From Siphlonurus alternatus (taxonomy: Eukaryota > Arthropoda > Insecta > Ephemeroptera > Siphlonuridae): 64,000 bases of DNA. The notes beneath the pieces were generated by a model. It was not told the origin of the DNA and searched no databases. It saw only the letters and a program-made list of their open reading frames with translations. The stretch is from the NCBI GenBank assembly GCA_949825025.1, contig OX463778.1, forward strand, positions 43,130,646 to 43,194,645, in the 5' to 3' direction. Both the position numbers and the translations under genes were made by a program. Below, piece by piece: positions 42,024-55,804 of the stretch. How positions within the stretch are numbered: position 1 is the stretch's first letter; each line of letters starts with the position of its first letter.

Positions 42024-45000
42024 GAGAAAGAGGACGCCAAGAAAAGAAAGGGAAGGACGTACGACCGATTTAAATTTCCATTTGTCCATTCAGCGCACTA
42101 TTGGACTTCAAAAGATTCCCTCATCAGATATATAGAAAATAGAGTAGAGAAAGCTTTCAGGAGCAGAAGAACTTTATAGCATTGCTATATTGTATATGGG
42201 GAAATAATAATAATAAAAAAAGTTGTTGCTGTTACCATTCAACCATATATATAACAATACAAGAAATAATTTGTTCAAAACATTAACCAATACTTTTATT
42301 TAAATAATATTATGTAAAAAAAAATACAATTTCAAATTACATGTAATATTAATATCCAATTTTTAGTTAAAATTACATTTAATAATTCAGTAGTCTAGCT
42401 GTCATAAAGCATTCAATGCTCGTACTCTTTCTTATCCTGCTGCTGCTGGTGGAGTATGAAAACAGAACATTCAGACTCAGAAATGTGATTGTTTTTGTGA
42501 GAAAGGAAAAGGTCGTATGATATAAAATGTATGAGATAATTTCAATCAACTTGGTCAATATCCCCTCACAATCCTTGTGTTTTATGCACTCAAGTGAACT
42601 ACACGTCAAATCGAGGGAGAATAAGCACACAGGTGCTGCTCCCTTCTGTTGATTTGAGTTACCATTAATCTCCTAGGTTGCATGTAGTGGCGTCAGAGTC
42701 GCTTTATTGCCATCTGATCTGCGTACGTCTGTCCTGAGTTGTTTTAAGAGCCGTCTGTGATTTCCCTGTAGGCCGCTAAATGTTTGAGAGACACGACGTA
42801 TGGTATTATAGTACATCCATGCGCCATATAGCATGAACACTGACTGAGCCAGCCTATATATAAACCCTTATGTATATATTTTCTTTTAGATAGAACTATC
42901 GTCCGACTTATACTTTAAAAAAATCGAACAGTCAATGCACTTAACAAAATTGTATGCACCAAATACTACCTCCATAACATCAATATTTCTTAATATTTTA
43001 TCATAAATTATTAAAACTGTCAATAATATAGTTCTTCCTTTATAACTGAAAAAAAAACTTCAAAAGTTAGAATTTCAATCAACATTTTTATTATATTTGA
43101 AATCTTTATAGGGGAAAAAAAAAAAAAAAAAGAGTTGACTGGAACGGAAGGAACTTAGCTAGAATGTGGTTCAAATATTAAACAACGAAATTAAAAAGTC
43201 CTGGCAGGAAATAATAAAAAATCTTGACAAAGCTCAGAACAATAAACGCGGGTTGCTGCAAACAAAGGGGTTACAGTATAGTAATTAGTTATACGAGCCG
43301 CGGAAATATTAAAATATCTTAATGAAATGGGATTTTACCTTTGTGTATTTTTTTTATTTTAAACTTTCCTTTATTTAATTTTTATATATAAATATTTTAT
43401 ACGTTAGTTACTTCATTTCACTGTGAATTTAATTATTTTAGTAGCAGAATAAATTTCCACTTCGTGTATATGTTGAGGATGAAAGTTTATACCCATGACG
43501 CATTTGGAATGCTTTGAACAAGGTAAAAAAACATATACAATTGCTTTGAGGTAATATGATCAGTGTATAGAACAAAAAGGCAATTAATATCTAGGTTTAA
43601 CTTAAACGTAAATGTTTTTAATCATATGCATTTAACAAAATTGAAGTAAAAATTTTCAAATATAAATAAAAATTCATCTCAAGCTTACAATTATGATTAA
43701 CCATAAAATGAAGGTTTTTCATTATTACAGAATATAAAATAATTTGTGATTTTTTTAATAAATCAAAAGCATTTATTTCATTCATTCATTTATTTCATGC
43801 TATATATTTTTTTTGTACATAATTTGAAATTCCCAGAAAAAGAAACATCAAAATTTTCATGTTTCAATTTAGGTTATATATATATATATATATATATTCT
43901 ATACATAAATACATATATGCTTTATTCTATATTAATACTATAGTTTTATAATCTACTCCACCTACAGATCTTAGCAAAACTGATCTAATTGAACATATAT
44001 TGTGGAACAGCGTAAGAATTATACTTTCATCAATTCTCACTCCTGCAGTTGATAATATCCGCACGAAATTGCTTTTGATGGACATTTGCTTCTTCGCAAG
44101 TTTGCATCTCCGAAGTTGCAGGTGCAAAGAGAGTGACGTCAGATGTTCCTTTGTCCCCAGGTTCTGCGTGGGTGACCGCTTCTACCTTTGCGAGAACAAG
44201 ATTCTGTGCGAGTATGACTACGAGGAGCGGCTCGTGTTCGCCAACATGGCGTACAATCCCTCCAGTTTGGCGCACCTCAAGCGACAGACCAGCCAGCTGC
44301 CGGTAAGGTACAAGCACGTTATTCACTTGATTAAAATTAATCATGTGTTCTATTGCATGTTATTTATATAACTTCATAATTCAGCTGTAAATGTAGCATA
44401 GATTTTTTTTATAAAGCTCATTTTTCATCTAATACTTTTGAAATTGAATTCTCAGTTGTTGACACATAACTTCTTATTTATGTTATTTAAATTTAATTGG
44501 GTGTGACATAAAAAGAAGTTCTCGCTCACAGCTTCAGTATATTATTGAGTTGGGCTCATGCAAACCACGTGATTTATAAGTAAACTTCCAATCTTCTTTT
44601 TGTGACACACTCAATGTAGCGGCTTGTATGCCGATGTGCTTAAAAAGAGTAACAAGTGAAATTGACTTTGAAACAAATTATTCACAAGTTATGCTACCCT
44701 GATTTTTTTCAGATTTTTTAGAGTCCGGGAACTATTTTTAATTTTTTTTTAAAGTTCTTTTTGTGACGTCACGAGACGCCGCTCCTTAAAAAAAAGATAG
44801 GACTTGCTGCCTCGTGACGTCACAAAAAGTACTTTCAATATTTTTTTAAAAATAGTTTCCGGGCTCTAAAAAATCTGAAAAAAATCAGGATAGCATAACT
44901 TTGCACTCTCTATCCATTTCTGCAATAAAAAAATATGAGGTCGATACTCCATTCAATTCAGTCATCATTTAGCTCTAAAAATTTTGCTGCTGACATTTTT

Positions 45001-46178
45001 TGGAGACTGATTATATATTTTTCAACTCCGTGTTTCTGATTTCGGAATACGCCAGATCATAAAATGCAATACATGTGGTATGGTTAATCAAATCTTGAAT
45101 AAAGTAAGGGCGAATCTGATTTATCTGATATAATTGCATACATTTTCATTGCTTTGAAAACGGGGTGGTGTTGTGCATGGAAGCAAAGATAATTTAGATT
45201 ATGTATTGTGTGTATTGATTTCCATAAAACCTTCTCAAACAGCTGGATGTGAAAATAATTACATAAAAAACACACACAAGATTTCCATTTGTTTTCTAAT
45301 AATAATAATGCTTAATAATTTGAAATGTTAGATTTCAATTGAAGCAAGACGTAGATTATCATTGAATAAAAAAACTAGATATTATGCAGCTGAAAATAGA
45401 CAAATTACATTTTATACGGAAATTACTATAGAACGTTAGTAATAAAAGTGTGATACATTTAATACCGTACAATCTATTAGTTTTAATTCTTGTAAGACCG
45501 ATGTATCATTCTTAATGAATATTATAATAACTTCCAGTACGTTGGATGACATACGAGAATAGTTAATTAATATATTAAAATTTGATGTGAAAATATTTTT
45601 TAAAATAGAATTCATTAAAAAACCTTTTACATAATCTACAATCTAAAAATATATAAATAAATTGATTTATTTTAGTATTAAATCAAAGTAATGTATTTTT
45701 AAAATAATATATTCATGTTATTTGAAATTGAAACGATGACCTTTGTGTTCAATCACCGATTTAATTACTGACTTGATGGGAAAGCTGATGATGTTGCGGG
45801 CGATTTTGTGCCACACGAAAGTTCGGACAAAGGTACGTGCTGGCCAGTCGGGTGAAGAGGGTGGTGGGTTGCCGGGCCACAGGGGCAGCTCGTGGCTCGG
45901 GTTTCCGTCGTCGGGAGGCGGACCGGGCAAGGAGGCCGTAATTTTGATTACAAGAGAGCGAGAGGAGGAGGAGAAGGGTGGTAACGTTTGCTACGAGCTA
46001 ATAAACGCATATTAGCAGTGCGGCTAAGTGTGGAGCAAACTTGTATGTTGTGGCGGAGAGGAGAAGAAGTAGTGCTTGATGGCAGTTCCGCCAGCCGAGG
46101 ATGTTAATTAAACGGGGGCTTTGTAACTGTAGTCGCCGACACTATTGCATTCCACAGGCCTCTCTCATCCACACTCGT

Positions 46179-46263
<85 letters not shown>

Positions 46264-47387
46264 CCCTCAACGTTCTACGCTTATAAGTAGTATATAATAT
46301 ACGTTAACTTTTGCTATATGGTATATATATGTGCTTGTGCTCCTTTTCTTGCTTACTCTGTCACGCATAGTGTGATGTAATTCGATGAGCACTTTATAAT
46401 ATATTATATTGTATAACTAAAACCTTGTTGAATTGCTTTTCATAATAATATATCGTACATATAATTATATAATATACGTTGGTATTTCTATATTAATAAA
46501 TATTTTCAGTGGAATTTTGAGAATAATTAATAAACTTTTGGTACCAGAAACTTTGTTATATTATTAATTAAATAATAGAAGGTGGTGGTGAGTCTTTGAG
46601 TTTAATTTATTAAATTTTCAATAATATTAAAAAAAAAAAAAAATATGAGTTAGTATCATAGAGAAAAATAAAATGAATAAAAAAAATGTTTAAAAGTAAA
46701 GAAGTGACGGTAACGATGATTATCTGTATGCTCGTTGATTGTTACATTTTATAAAAGGTCGTCAGTGGCAGCGGTGTGTCATCAAAAAGCGCTCGATCCC
46801 TCGCGGTTACGCCCCCCTTACGCCCCCACGCTTTCCCCCCTTCCGACTCATCTTATCAGGCGCCGCTTTGCAGCGCCTCGCTCATTGCGGCGCCACCATC
46901 AATAATAATGACCGTGCTAACGAGATGGCGCTGCTATCGGGTGTCACTCACCCACTGCTCGTCGCCGCGACCAGACGCCACGCGTAATTATTTATATACC
47001 GACGCTGAGCAGCGAACGAACGTCAAAACAGTTGACACGACGTGCCGCAAAGCTCAAACGGAATTAATGAATTTTTTTTCCAAGCTTGTCTGTTTTCATT
47101 AAAATTTAGCTTAAAGCGATGTAGAGGAGGACTCAATAGTATATATGTATAAATTTTTACATTTAGAGTAGGTCTTTTAAGAATTGATCGTCAAAATTTG
47201 ACGAGCCTGTTTTGTTTTGTTACAGTCGACCCCGCCTCATGTGCTGAACGGGGCAGGGGTGGTTGGGGGAGTAAGGGGGATAAACGGAGACATGAACAAC
47301 AACACGGCTGGAGGCAGTGGATCCTCGGGGACAGCCAAGAGTCCCGCGGGCTGTTCTTCTGCCGTGTCACTTGGAGGCGCCAGCTGA
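40721..47387 (+). CDS. LIM-only protein (LMO/Beadex type), exons 40721-40806, 40867-41004, 41067-41192, 44161-44302, 47226-47387
   Basis: Five exons join in phase (60-bp and 62-bp introns first, then 2,968 bp and 2,923 bp) into 217 aa. LIM1 has C19, C22, H40, C43, C46, C49, C69 and D72. LIM2 has C83, C86, H105, C108, C111, C114, C133 and D136. All sixteen zinc ligands are present. [21 protein letters not shown] and [14 protein letters not shown] place it with LMO1/LMO3/Beadex and not LMO4. No DNA-binding domain follows. These proteins are nuclear adaptors that bind LDB/Chip and compete with LIM-homeodomain factors. The tail (165-217) is glycine-, serine- and asparagine-rich and likely disordered. 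The ATG lies 11 bases after an acceptor (TTGTTGCAG), so a 5' UTR exon lies upstream. A second in-frame ATG is at codon 3. Exons 1-3 are much more GC-rich than their surroundings. Confidence 0.97.
41193..44160 (+). other. LMO intron 3
   Basis: This 2,968-bp intron splits LIM2 between R117 and F118. It holds a (TA)n tract (41960-42021), a denser patch at 42640-42850 and a second short (TA)n tract at 43875-43898. No nested gene was seen. Confidence 0.7.
41960..42021. repeat. (TA)n microsatellite in LMO intron 3
   Basis: About 62 bp of alternating AT. Confidence 0.95.
44688..44952. mobile_element. Palindromic MITE, copy D, left end missing (LMO intron 4)
   Basis: The right end TGAGGTCGATACTCCAT is intact, but homology on the left starts only at GTTATGCTACCCTG, so the left terminal repeat is lost. 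The centre has two GTGACGTCAC palindromes flanking CGCTCCTTAA ... GGACTTGCTGCC, as in copy B. Confidence 0.85.
45740..46170. promoter_or_regulatory. Island in LMO intron 4, candidate enhancer
   Basis: A GC-rich patch with GGCCGTAATTTTGATTAC and AATAAACGCATATTAG, next to the (CT)n tract. It has no coding support. Confidence 0.3.
46180..46260. repeat. (CT)n microsatellite in LMO intron 4
   Basis: About 40 uninterrupted CT units. Confidence 0.97.
46740..47060. promoter_or_regulatory. Island in LMO intron 4, candidate enhancer
   Basis: It has dense CG dinucleotides and ACCATCAATAATAATGACC, 170-480 bp before the last exon. There is no coding support. Confidence 0.3.
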
Positions 47388-47620
47388 GGTGCTGCCCCTG
47401 AAGCCGCGACCTCGTGGTACTTACCCCCAGCGTCCAACCAGTGACTTTACAAGTGACGTATACGATTTACAGTGACTCATGAATGCAGAATCTCAGACGA
47501 CTATCTAAATAATACGCGATATTACTTTGACTTGAAACGTCCAAGTAATAAATATTTAGAAACTCTGTCTTAAATGTAAAAGAGAAAATAAAATATGAAA
47601 ATGTGTTTTCAGTTAAAAAA
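47388..47620 (+). other. Proximal LMO 3' UTR
   Basis: AATAAA at 47587-47592 is followed by a GT-rich stretch (ATGTGTTTTCAG), a plausible first poly(A) site about 200 bp after the stop. Longer 3' UTRs are possible, because AATAAA hexamers recur downstream. Confidence 0.4.
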
Positions 47621-50600
47621 AAAAGAACTTAAAATCATCTAATGTAAATATTTCTTAACGTGGACATTTGAGTTTTCAACCTGATGTGAACTCCCTGGAC
47701 CATGCAGTTGTCATTTGAGTAATTATTACCGATTTATGGTCACCGATGGTCATAAAATGTAGATAATATGTAGAGAGTAATTCATTCATTATAACAGCTC
47801 ATTATTACATGTCGTGTTTATATTTCATTGTTGCCTGTTTGTATTATTATCATAGAATAATAAAATGATTAATAACAAAATAATAATAATAAGGCTTGAC
47901 GTCCAAATGCTAACAGGATCAGTTTGTATCGGACATGTTTTCAAATTGTTGATTTTAATTCATATATTATTTTAAAGTGATGTTTATGTGCCATAATTAC
48001 ATAAGTTGAAATGAAAATTTTGTTTTGTTTAAATTATTTTGTTATTTGGGACAAGTTTTTTTATATAAAATCTAATACATTTACAAAATAAAATTTAAAA
48101 TGTAATTTGCAATAGTTACCACAACTTGAACCTGTGATAGCCGTGTTTATGTATAAATTCAATCATTTCATCAATAAATGGATAAAAAAAATTTAATATT
48201 TCAATATTTTACTTAATATAGAGTCTATAAGTTCCTTCCTATAATTATGTCCTTATTTCTTTGTTTAATAATATACAAACAGAGGGTACATAATATATAT
48301 AGTAAAGAAAAAGATTAAATAATGATAGCAATTTAGTTTAATATGAAAATATATTATATTGTTTGAATCTAGATTTAAACGTTTTCAGTCATAAGTCATG
48401 CATTAATGTAGAGGATTATGAAAAATAAGTAAAAGCTATACCGTATCATCCCCTATATATCTATTCAGCTTATATATACATACATTGTATTATAGGGGAG
48501 TAAAGCTTAAGCATGCACAAGCACCCTTCCCTCTGGTCATATCCTGGACGTGGGAGATACGCTGACCACTGATTACCCTGCCAAACCACCCTTAATATCC
48601 CGCATGCTCCTTATCTCTGTTTCCTCCTCCTCCCCCGCACAGCATCCCTTAACAATGGTGATAGGAACACCACAAACTACTTAATGTTCTAAACTGTCAA
48701 TAGAATCCGCCCTACTATAGTAATGGCTTACATGATATAAGAGAATATAGTACTTTAGCTTTAAATATACATCAGATTTAAGGAAAACTTTCATGTACTT
48801 TAGAAAAGTCAAGGCGATAAAATAAATTTTTCAAATGCATTTTTCAATGTTTTTAAATAGCTCTATTGATATATGCCAAAATATATTATATAGCTTCCGA
48901 ATCAGTTCATCCTATGCAAATTTAATTTACTCATGCATGCTTTAATATGCTGTATATCATAAAGTATAAAAATTTCTGTAACTCCTTTTATTTTGTCAAA
49001 GGATTTAGAACAGAAAGCATTTTATATTATACAATATTTTATACAATATTTTAAAGGAAAGTTTCAATTCACACATCACTGGTATAAAATTGAGATAATA
49101 AAGTCAACATATTTTACTAACTTTATATATAGTCTAAAAAAAAAAAAAAGAGTTTGAAATTGAAATGATTTCCGTACATTTATATAAAGTAAATCCAATG
49201 TATAAACCAGCTGCGGAGTTTTCGTATAGCTTGCGTCTATCTGGGGATTTTCAGCTCATTACACAGCAGACAAATTCCAATAGCGTGTCTTTTTTTTACA
49301 CACGTTTGGTCGGCCCGCTCACTGCTCAATGCATTCACGCGACGCACTCAGCTGAGTACACGATAACCCCCACACTCTTTCACGCCACTACGATCTACTT
49401 AGTATGGTAGCAGCTCTATTCAGTTCTACAAACAGAGTTGACATGACTGAACATTAATCGAGTTTCAATTATTCACCTAATTATAAAACGATATTGATTT
49501 ATAATAAAATCAATAGTGTTTTATGTTAATATTTATGTACTCTAATGGCTTTTATGTAATTAAAATTAAATCAATACATTACAGTACACGCATAGTTAAA
49601 TAATATGGACGCAATTTAAAAAAAAATGTATTTTAATTTATTTTTTTTTTTAAGAAAAGAAAGTGGGAAAGTGTATTCAAGTTGCCATTAGAGCCCAAGT
49701 TTTGGTAGTAGAGGGGATCTAAGTTAGATTTCAGATAGGGTGCTTTGAAAAAGGCACTCTCTAATGGTCTGAAGATGTTTTTCTATTTGTGTTGATAGGT
49801 GATAGTGATGATGATGATGGACCAAAATGCTGGTCTTGTGAGGAGGGAGAGATGATAGTTCGTTCCCACAGACATCACCCCCCTCCCTAGCTCCCTTCCT
49901 GGGCACGTGGCTAATGACACAGTGCACGCATCATCGAATCTCTCTCTTATATATTATGTCCCCTTTTTCTGCTGCCTTAATGTTAATGTCAAAATTTTCA
50001 TAGGATTTACTTTCATTCTAAATTTACTGACAATTTTAACTTTTTTAACATTTTATAATCTGATTAAATTGAGCTCTAAATTGAACAAAAGTATAGCTCT
50101 TTTAAGATCATAAATTTATTTAAAGTAGTAAAAATATAACCAACTAATTTACATTAAATAAGTTAGTCACGCACGCTGCAACTTGAACTATAACTAAATT
50201 GTTTTTTCTTGTAGTATTTTTTATATATAATGTATTATAAAGCTATAAAATGATTTAAGATAAATCTAGATAAATTTACTAGGGCAACCGTTTTATTACT
50301 ATTTCAGTGAAACAAATATTTACCCAGGAAATTGTTCTTGCACAATAAGTACACAAGAGGAAATTATACCACTTCTATATATATGATGAGCAAAATGTAT
50401 TAAAGACTGAAAATATTTGAAGTTAATTTTTTAACTCATTTTGCGGCTATAACATCTATTGTTTTTGTGTTTTTTCATATATAATATGATGAAAGAGTGA
50501 CTTTTGGCCGGAGTTGTATCACATCATAAAGCAAAGGAAGCTAGAGAACATTCAACGTGGTTTCGCGACCAGCAAGGGATTTTTACCCCCTCCCCATTCT

Positions 50601-53600
50601 CCCAATCCATCCCTATATTCTCTTCTCCCTCCCTCTCCCTACTGTCTCTTTTCATGGAGTCTCGGAAATAACTGTCATCTATTTTGCAGATAAAATCGTA
50701 ATTGAATCGAGGTTGACAGGAGATTTGCACTTGGCGGTGGTGTGAGTCTCCAGCTTTTGTATGGCTTATACACATTCTACACAGTAGAGCAGCATCAGTA
50801 GCTATAGTATATAGCTACTAGTTGTATGCTTACGTCCCATCCAGACCACGCAAATGAGAACAGGAGGAGGATCTGATAGTGCTCTAATGGCCGTATAACA
50901 ACGCCACTGGTGGGAGCATGACACACTATATTATTATTATTATTATACTACCCCCAAAAATCTCATATACAAAATGAGAACCTTTCATAACAAAAGGTTT
51001 TACAAAATAGTTAGGTTTAACTTTTATTATACAAGCTATAGTATAATATAACTAGCCACATGTATTATATAAAGATTAACTTTTTGGTTATAATAGTGTT
51101 GATAAATGAATAAAACAGCTTTTTGACTTTATATTATAAGCTTAGTTTCCAGTTAAGCTGTCATAAATCGTCAATGGATTGAAATGACATGTGAGAGGAG
51201 GTATAGGAGAAAATAATCTACTTTGATATTTGACATTATACGATTTATTTCATAACTTTTATTTTTTTTTAAATAAACCTACAAATTTATTATCATGTGC
51301 ATAAAAAAAAATCCAATTTAATTCTGTCAAGACAAGAAGTAATACATGGTAGTTAATGACCTCTTCATTGAGTGATATTTGCACAGAAATTTAAGTGCAT
51401 CATAAAAATCCTTTTTGCAACACAGAAACTTTGAGTTTTAATAATAGAAGGGTTTTATCATAGTATGAAATGAACTTTTTTAAGAATAATTCATATAATA
51501 AATCACGAAACAAAAAGGTTAACGAAGTATTAGCGAGTCATAACGTGCACAAGAGACGTCTCAGCTTTGATCAAGCGTCACGTGAGAGTGTTTTGTTTTT
51601 CTTGTGATCTACAACACGAGCAAGAAAAAATATACTGATGCATTAGTAAATTAAATAAGAAATTTTCGGTCCAAACCTTTGTATGTTTACTAGAAGGTAT
51701 ACAGTTTTTGCATGTACACGTTTAGCAAAATAAATATAACATCAATTTAACATCAATGGCCCTGTGTTATACCTGAGATGTTAACAGTAATTTTTGTAAA
51801 AAAAAAAAATAAATAAATAAAAAAATAGATAAGCCTCTTTTGGAATGCTGCAAGCGCCTGTTTTTTATGCAACTTTTCGTACTGCTCTGAGAAGCAGGTT
51901 GCATATCTTTGCAATCATCAGGCGACAATACCAGGCCGTACAACCATTCTTATCTGTTTGAATAGTAAATTTCATATTAAGTTTAAATATCATGACTTTT
52001 TAATGTAAAAGAGTATGTTTTAAAAATTTAAAATTCCGTTTACGTATTCAAGTAAATCTTATCACAATATTCTCTTTTTTTTAAAAAATAAAAAGAGTTT
52101 AAGTAACTAAAATTTGAGTCACAAAGTTTTTTCCTCGGTGGTCTGGTGCTTTAGCGATGCTTGCTGCTATTCTAACGGCATGAGAAAGTTGGCGAAGCGT
52201 GGCAAATCACAGTAATGGCCCATTATACTGCGCGGCGGTCGGGCTTTACTTCATCGAGAGCAGAAGACGATAGCAGCTAGGGCCATTTTCATGCTAATCT
52301 GCAAATGTAATTTTAAACCCGTTTAAAACAGTACGGATGTATAAAACTAACTTGCTCGCGGCAATTAACGTTTTCTTTGTGCTTCTACTGCTGGTTGAGT
52401 GTATTTAGCAGCAAACTTGCCGTTATAATATAATACAGCAGCAGCCTTGCAGCTGCGGCCATTTCACACAGAGTTATTTTCAACTTATTCTTACTTGAAA
52501 TAAATGCTTCTTATACTGCTGCTGTGCGCATTAAACTAACCTACAATAGGTAAATTAACTTTTAACTACTTTAGGGGATATTTTATAATAAATTTTACTT
52601 AAATTTGCATTAATTTATGTTAATATTTGTTATAAAATATTATTATGTTTAATGTAATGTTATAAATATTATAATTTTGTTTTGTGATGTAAGTTTAATA
52701 ATTTGTTTTATCGTTTAAACAAATCAAATCGTAATATTTTTATGTACAAGAAATCTGTATCGTTACAGCAAAAAAGTTATAATAAAATTGCAAACTTCCT
52801 GCTTTTACAGCCTTTACTGCTGTTATTTCACTATTTATGTTACAAGAATTAGAGTGGTAATAAATATGCATTTACAAGCAAGAAACGTCTTATTTAAAAT
52901 TTGTCATCACTTTGAAGCAACTAGCTGTTTTTATGAGAGAAATAAATGTTTAAAATTATACAACTTAAGCAATCATATATATTATTTTTTTCTTTCATTT
53001 TAAAAGAGAAGAAGATTAAATTTCTTAGCTCGTAATTTAAATTTGCCAACTTAAAAACTGAAGAACAATCATAATAATAAGATTTTTTTATTGTATTTTT
53101 ATTTTTTACACAGTGAGAATTTAAGCAAACATATAGCACTCATTTGCATCTTTGACTGTGCCTAAGGGGGCTTTTCATAGAGTCAGTTCTCGCTACTTGC
53201 TTCCACTGTTCTGTACATTTGGAGAAAGGAAACTGTGATGGTGGAACCGTTTCTCGTGTTATAGCTAGGGTTCTTACAATTAGCCCATTGTCTTACGTTA
53301 GCTGAGAATGAGAGAGAGAAAGCAAATAATCTTACATGAAGTGGAGATAGAGTTTTGGTATATAAGAAGAAGAAATCTTCTGTGTGCAATGAATAAAGGA
53401 GAGAAAGACGATGCGAGACGACGATGTTATAGAAGCTGAGAGCTAAAACAATCTACCCCCTCCCTGTCCTCCTTCTATATACTCCAAGTCTCTCCCTCTC
53501 CTTATAGTAAAAGCACTTTGTCGCCAGTCTTGTGGGCTAATTTTCTTTCATAATTATCCCCGATTACGACTCTATCAAAGTTGGTCTCTGGGAATGATAA

Positions 53601-55170
53601 TCTAGCTGGCGGCGCCGGCTACGATGACGATGAGAGTTTGCTAGCTGCTGCACTGTGTGTGTGTGTGGTAATCTTACTCGGCGTAATGCTTCCCCCGACG
53701 CTCGTTCCGAGGCTTATCTGGCTCTCGGCCCGGTGATTGCCTCATCTCGGACAATTGCCTGTTTAGGGCCCCGCCAAACCGACTACTCCATATATATACT
53801 CGTCGCTCTTTGCGGCAGCTTCATCGTCTGCAGAGTCTCTGTATGTGTCGCCTAACTAACTAACCGCAAGTGTGAGAGGAGACAGGATTACCTCGCACTA
53901 TCATAAGACACTTAGGGATTTACACTAACTTCAAATTTACATCGTAGAACAAATTGTTATTCTTTTTTTTTCTCTCTCTCTCGCTTTCTTTACTGAACTT
54001 TTTACATTTCTTTCAATACACTAACTTTTGAAACTCTACAAGTGTTTATTCTTTATATTAAAAATATATTAATATTGAATTTTTTATTTAATTAAATGTT
54101 TATTTATTTCAGTTATGTAATTAAATCTTGTTAATATTTCAGGTATTATTATAAAATGTTCAGAGTAGAATAATATTATTAAAAACATAATTATAAACAT
54201 ATAAGACAACAAAACTAATTAAATTAGAATTAATTAAGAAAAATATACAAATAAATTTTTATTATTTATGTATAAAATTATAAAATATGAATGTTTCAAA
54301 GACATGAACAAAAAATAAAAGAAAACATCACAACAAAACTTTTTTTTGTAAAGTTTAATAATGTTAATTTTCATTAATTAGTTTTTAGAATTATTCTTTC
54401 GACATATTGTTTGTTTAGTAAATTAATTTGTTATACATTGTAGTGCTGTCAGCCGTCTGTGAAGTTTCTTTGATTGTGCTTGGCGGCCGGCGCTCTTTTG
54501 CCCATACTGGCTGGTTCTATACGTTACAATGTTATACCAACTATATACAGCTGAGTAGCCTGCCTGCAAGCCTTGTGTTTTTCAATGTTATACCTTGCAT
54601 ATGGATCCATTGTTTCTGCTAGCTGACTGCCCAGCAGGCTACATCGTTCGAGAATAACTTTTCAATTTGCCGGTGAATCCAAGTGGAAAATTCCCTTTGT
54701 GAGTTGCAGCAGTAGAGGCTGGCTGCTGCCTTGCTGCTGCTGGACTCGAAAACACGTGGCCATATTTCTGGTGGCTGTCACTCAGAAGCTACCCCTCCGC
54801 GAGCCACAACACAATTATACACCATCGATGCTCCCACTCACATAACACAACCAGACTCGCCGCGGATCCTATTGTTTAATATTTTGTTTTTCTCAAGTAA
54901 TATGATATTATAGCAAAAATATTATGGTATATATATCATCTGATCAGTAAGGAATTTTCAGTCTTTATGCGTCAATGGAAATTGCTTCGCTATTAAAAAG
55001 CGTTTCTGATTATATGAAATTTAGGAAATGTAAATTTAAATTACTAAAGTTGTATAAAATTTTTAAAGTATAAACTATAATCTTCGTCCCAATACTTCAC
55101 AACCAACTATAGAAATTTTATTTGCAGCACAATAGTGAAAAAGTGTCAAAATTGATGCACCTCAGCAGTG
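47621..55170. other. Gene-free DNA downstream of LMO with islands
   Basis: No coding exon recognised. Denser patches lie at about 48520-48720, 49190-49430, 50540-50925, 52120-52500, 53150-53900 and 54440-54860. The rest is very AT-rich. Confidence 0.4.
53560..53900. promoter_or_regulatory. Island, candidate enhancer
   Basis: It contains GGCGGCGCCGGC, a (GT)n run at about 53655-53667 and CAATTGCC-type sites, in a strongly AT-rich setting. Confidence 0.3.
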
Positions 55171-55179
55171 TTTATGTTA

Positions 55180-55498
55180 ATGGAGTGTTGTCCTCAATTT
55201 TTTTTAATGCAGAAATGGATAGAGCGTGCAAAGTTATGCTACCCTGATTTTTTTCAGATTTTTTAGAGCCCGGGAAGTATTTTTAAAAAATTATTGAAAG
55301 TCCTTTTTGCGACGTCACGCGGCGGCAAGTCCCATCTTTTTCTTAAGGAGCGGCGTCTCGTGACGTCACAAAAATAACTTTCAATAATTTTTTAAAAATA
55401 GTTCCCGGGCTCTAAAAAATCTGAAAAAAATCAGGGTAGCATAACATTGCACCCTCTATCCATTTCTGCAATAAAAAGAACTGAGGTCAATACTCCAT
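55180..55498. mobile_element. Palindromic MITE, copy E, with TA target duplication
   Basis: The ends are ATGGAGTGTTGTCCTCA and TGAGGTCAATACTCCAT, flanked by TA (55178-55179 and 55499-55500). The central loop runs CGGCGGCAAGTCCC ... AAGGAGCGGCGTCTCG, the reverse of copies B and D, so it is inserted in the opposite orientation. It lies 185 bp upstream of a tRNA gene. Confidence 0.9.
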
Positions 55499-55683
55499 TA
55501 TGTGACTTTTAGACGGTTCACGATGGTGCCGCGGGACTCGATGAAAACGATTAAACAACAGGAATCTGATATTTCATGCAGCTCTTTGCAACAGTAACTT
55601 ACTCTTATTAATTGCTAAATTTACCTTCACAAGTACCAACAAGTGTGAAATTTCTGCCGTGATATTTTAGTCATAATTTCAAG

Positions 55684-55755
55684 GCGATGGTGGTGTAATG
55701 GTGAGCATAGTTGCCTTCCAAGCAGTTGATCCGGGTTCGATTCCCGGCCATCGCA
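55684..55755 (+). tRNA. tRNA-Gly (anticodon TCC)
   Basis: A 72-nt cloverleaf. The acceptor GCGATGG pairs with CCATCGC followed by discriminator A. The anticodon loop CTTCCAA puts TCC at 55717-55719. The T arm is CCGGGTTCGATTCCCGG, with an intact A box (TGGTGTAATGG) and B box (GGTTCGATTCC). There is no intron. A T5 pol III terminator follows at once. CCA is not encoded, as usual in eukaryotes. Confidence 0.97.
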
Positions 55756-55773
55756 CTTTTTACACAAATTATA

Positions 55774-55781
<8 letters not shown>

Positions 55782-55804
<23 letters not shown>

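Noticed and set aside
44030..44344. 104-codon minus-strand open frame
   Set aside because: It is an antisense shadow of LMO exon 4.
46101..46286. Leu-Ser repeat open frame
   Set aside because: It is a translation of the (CT)n microsatellite.
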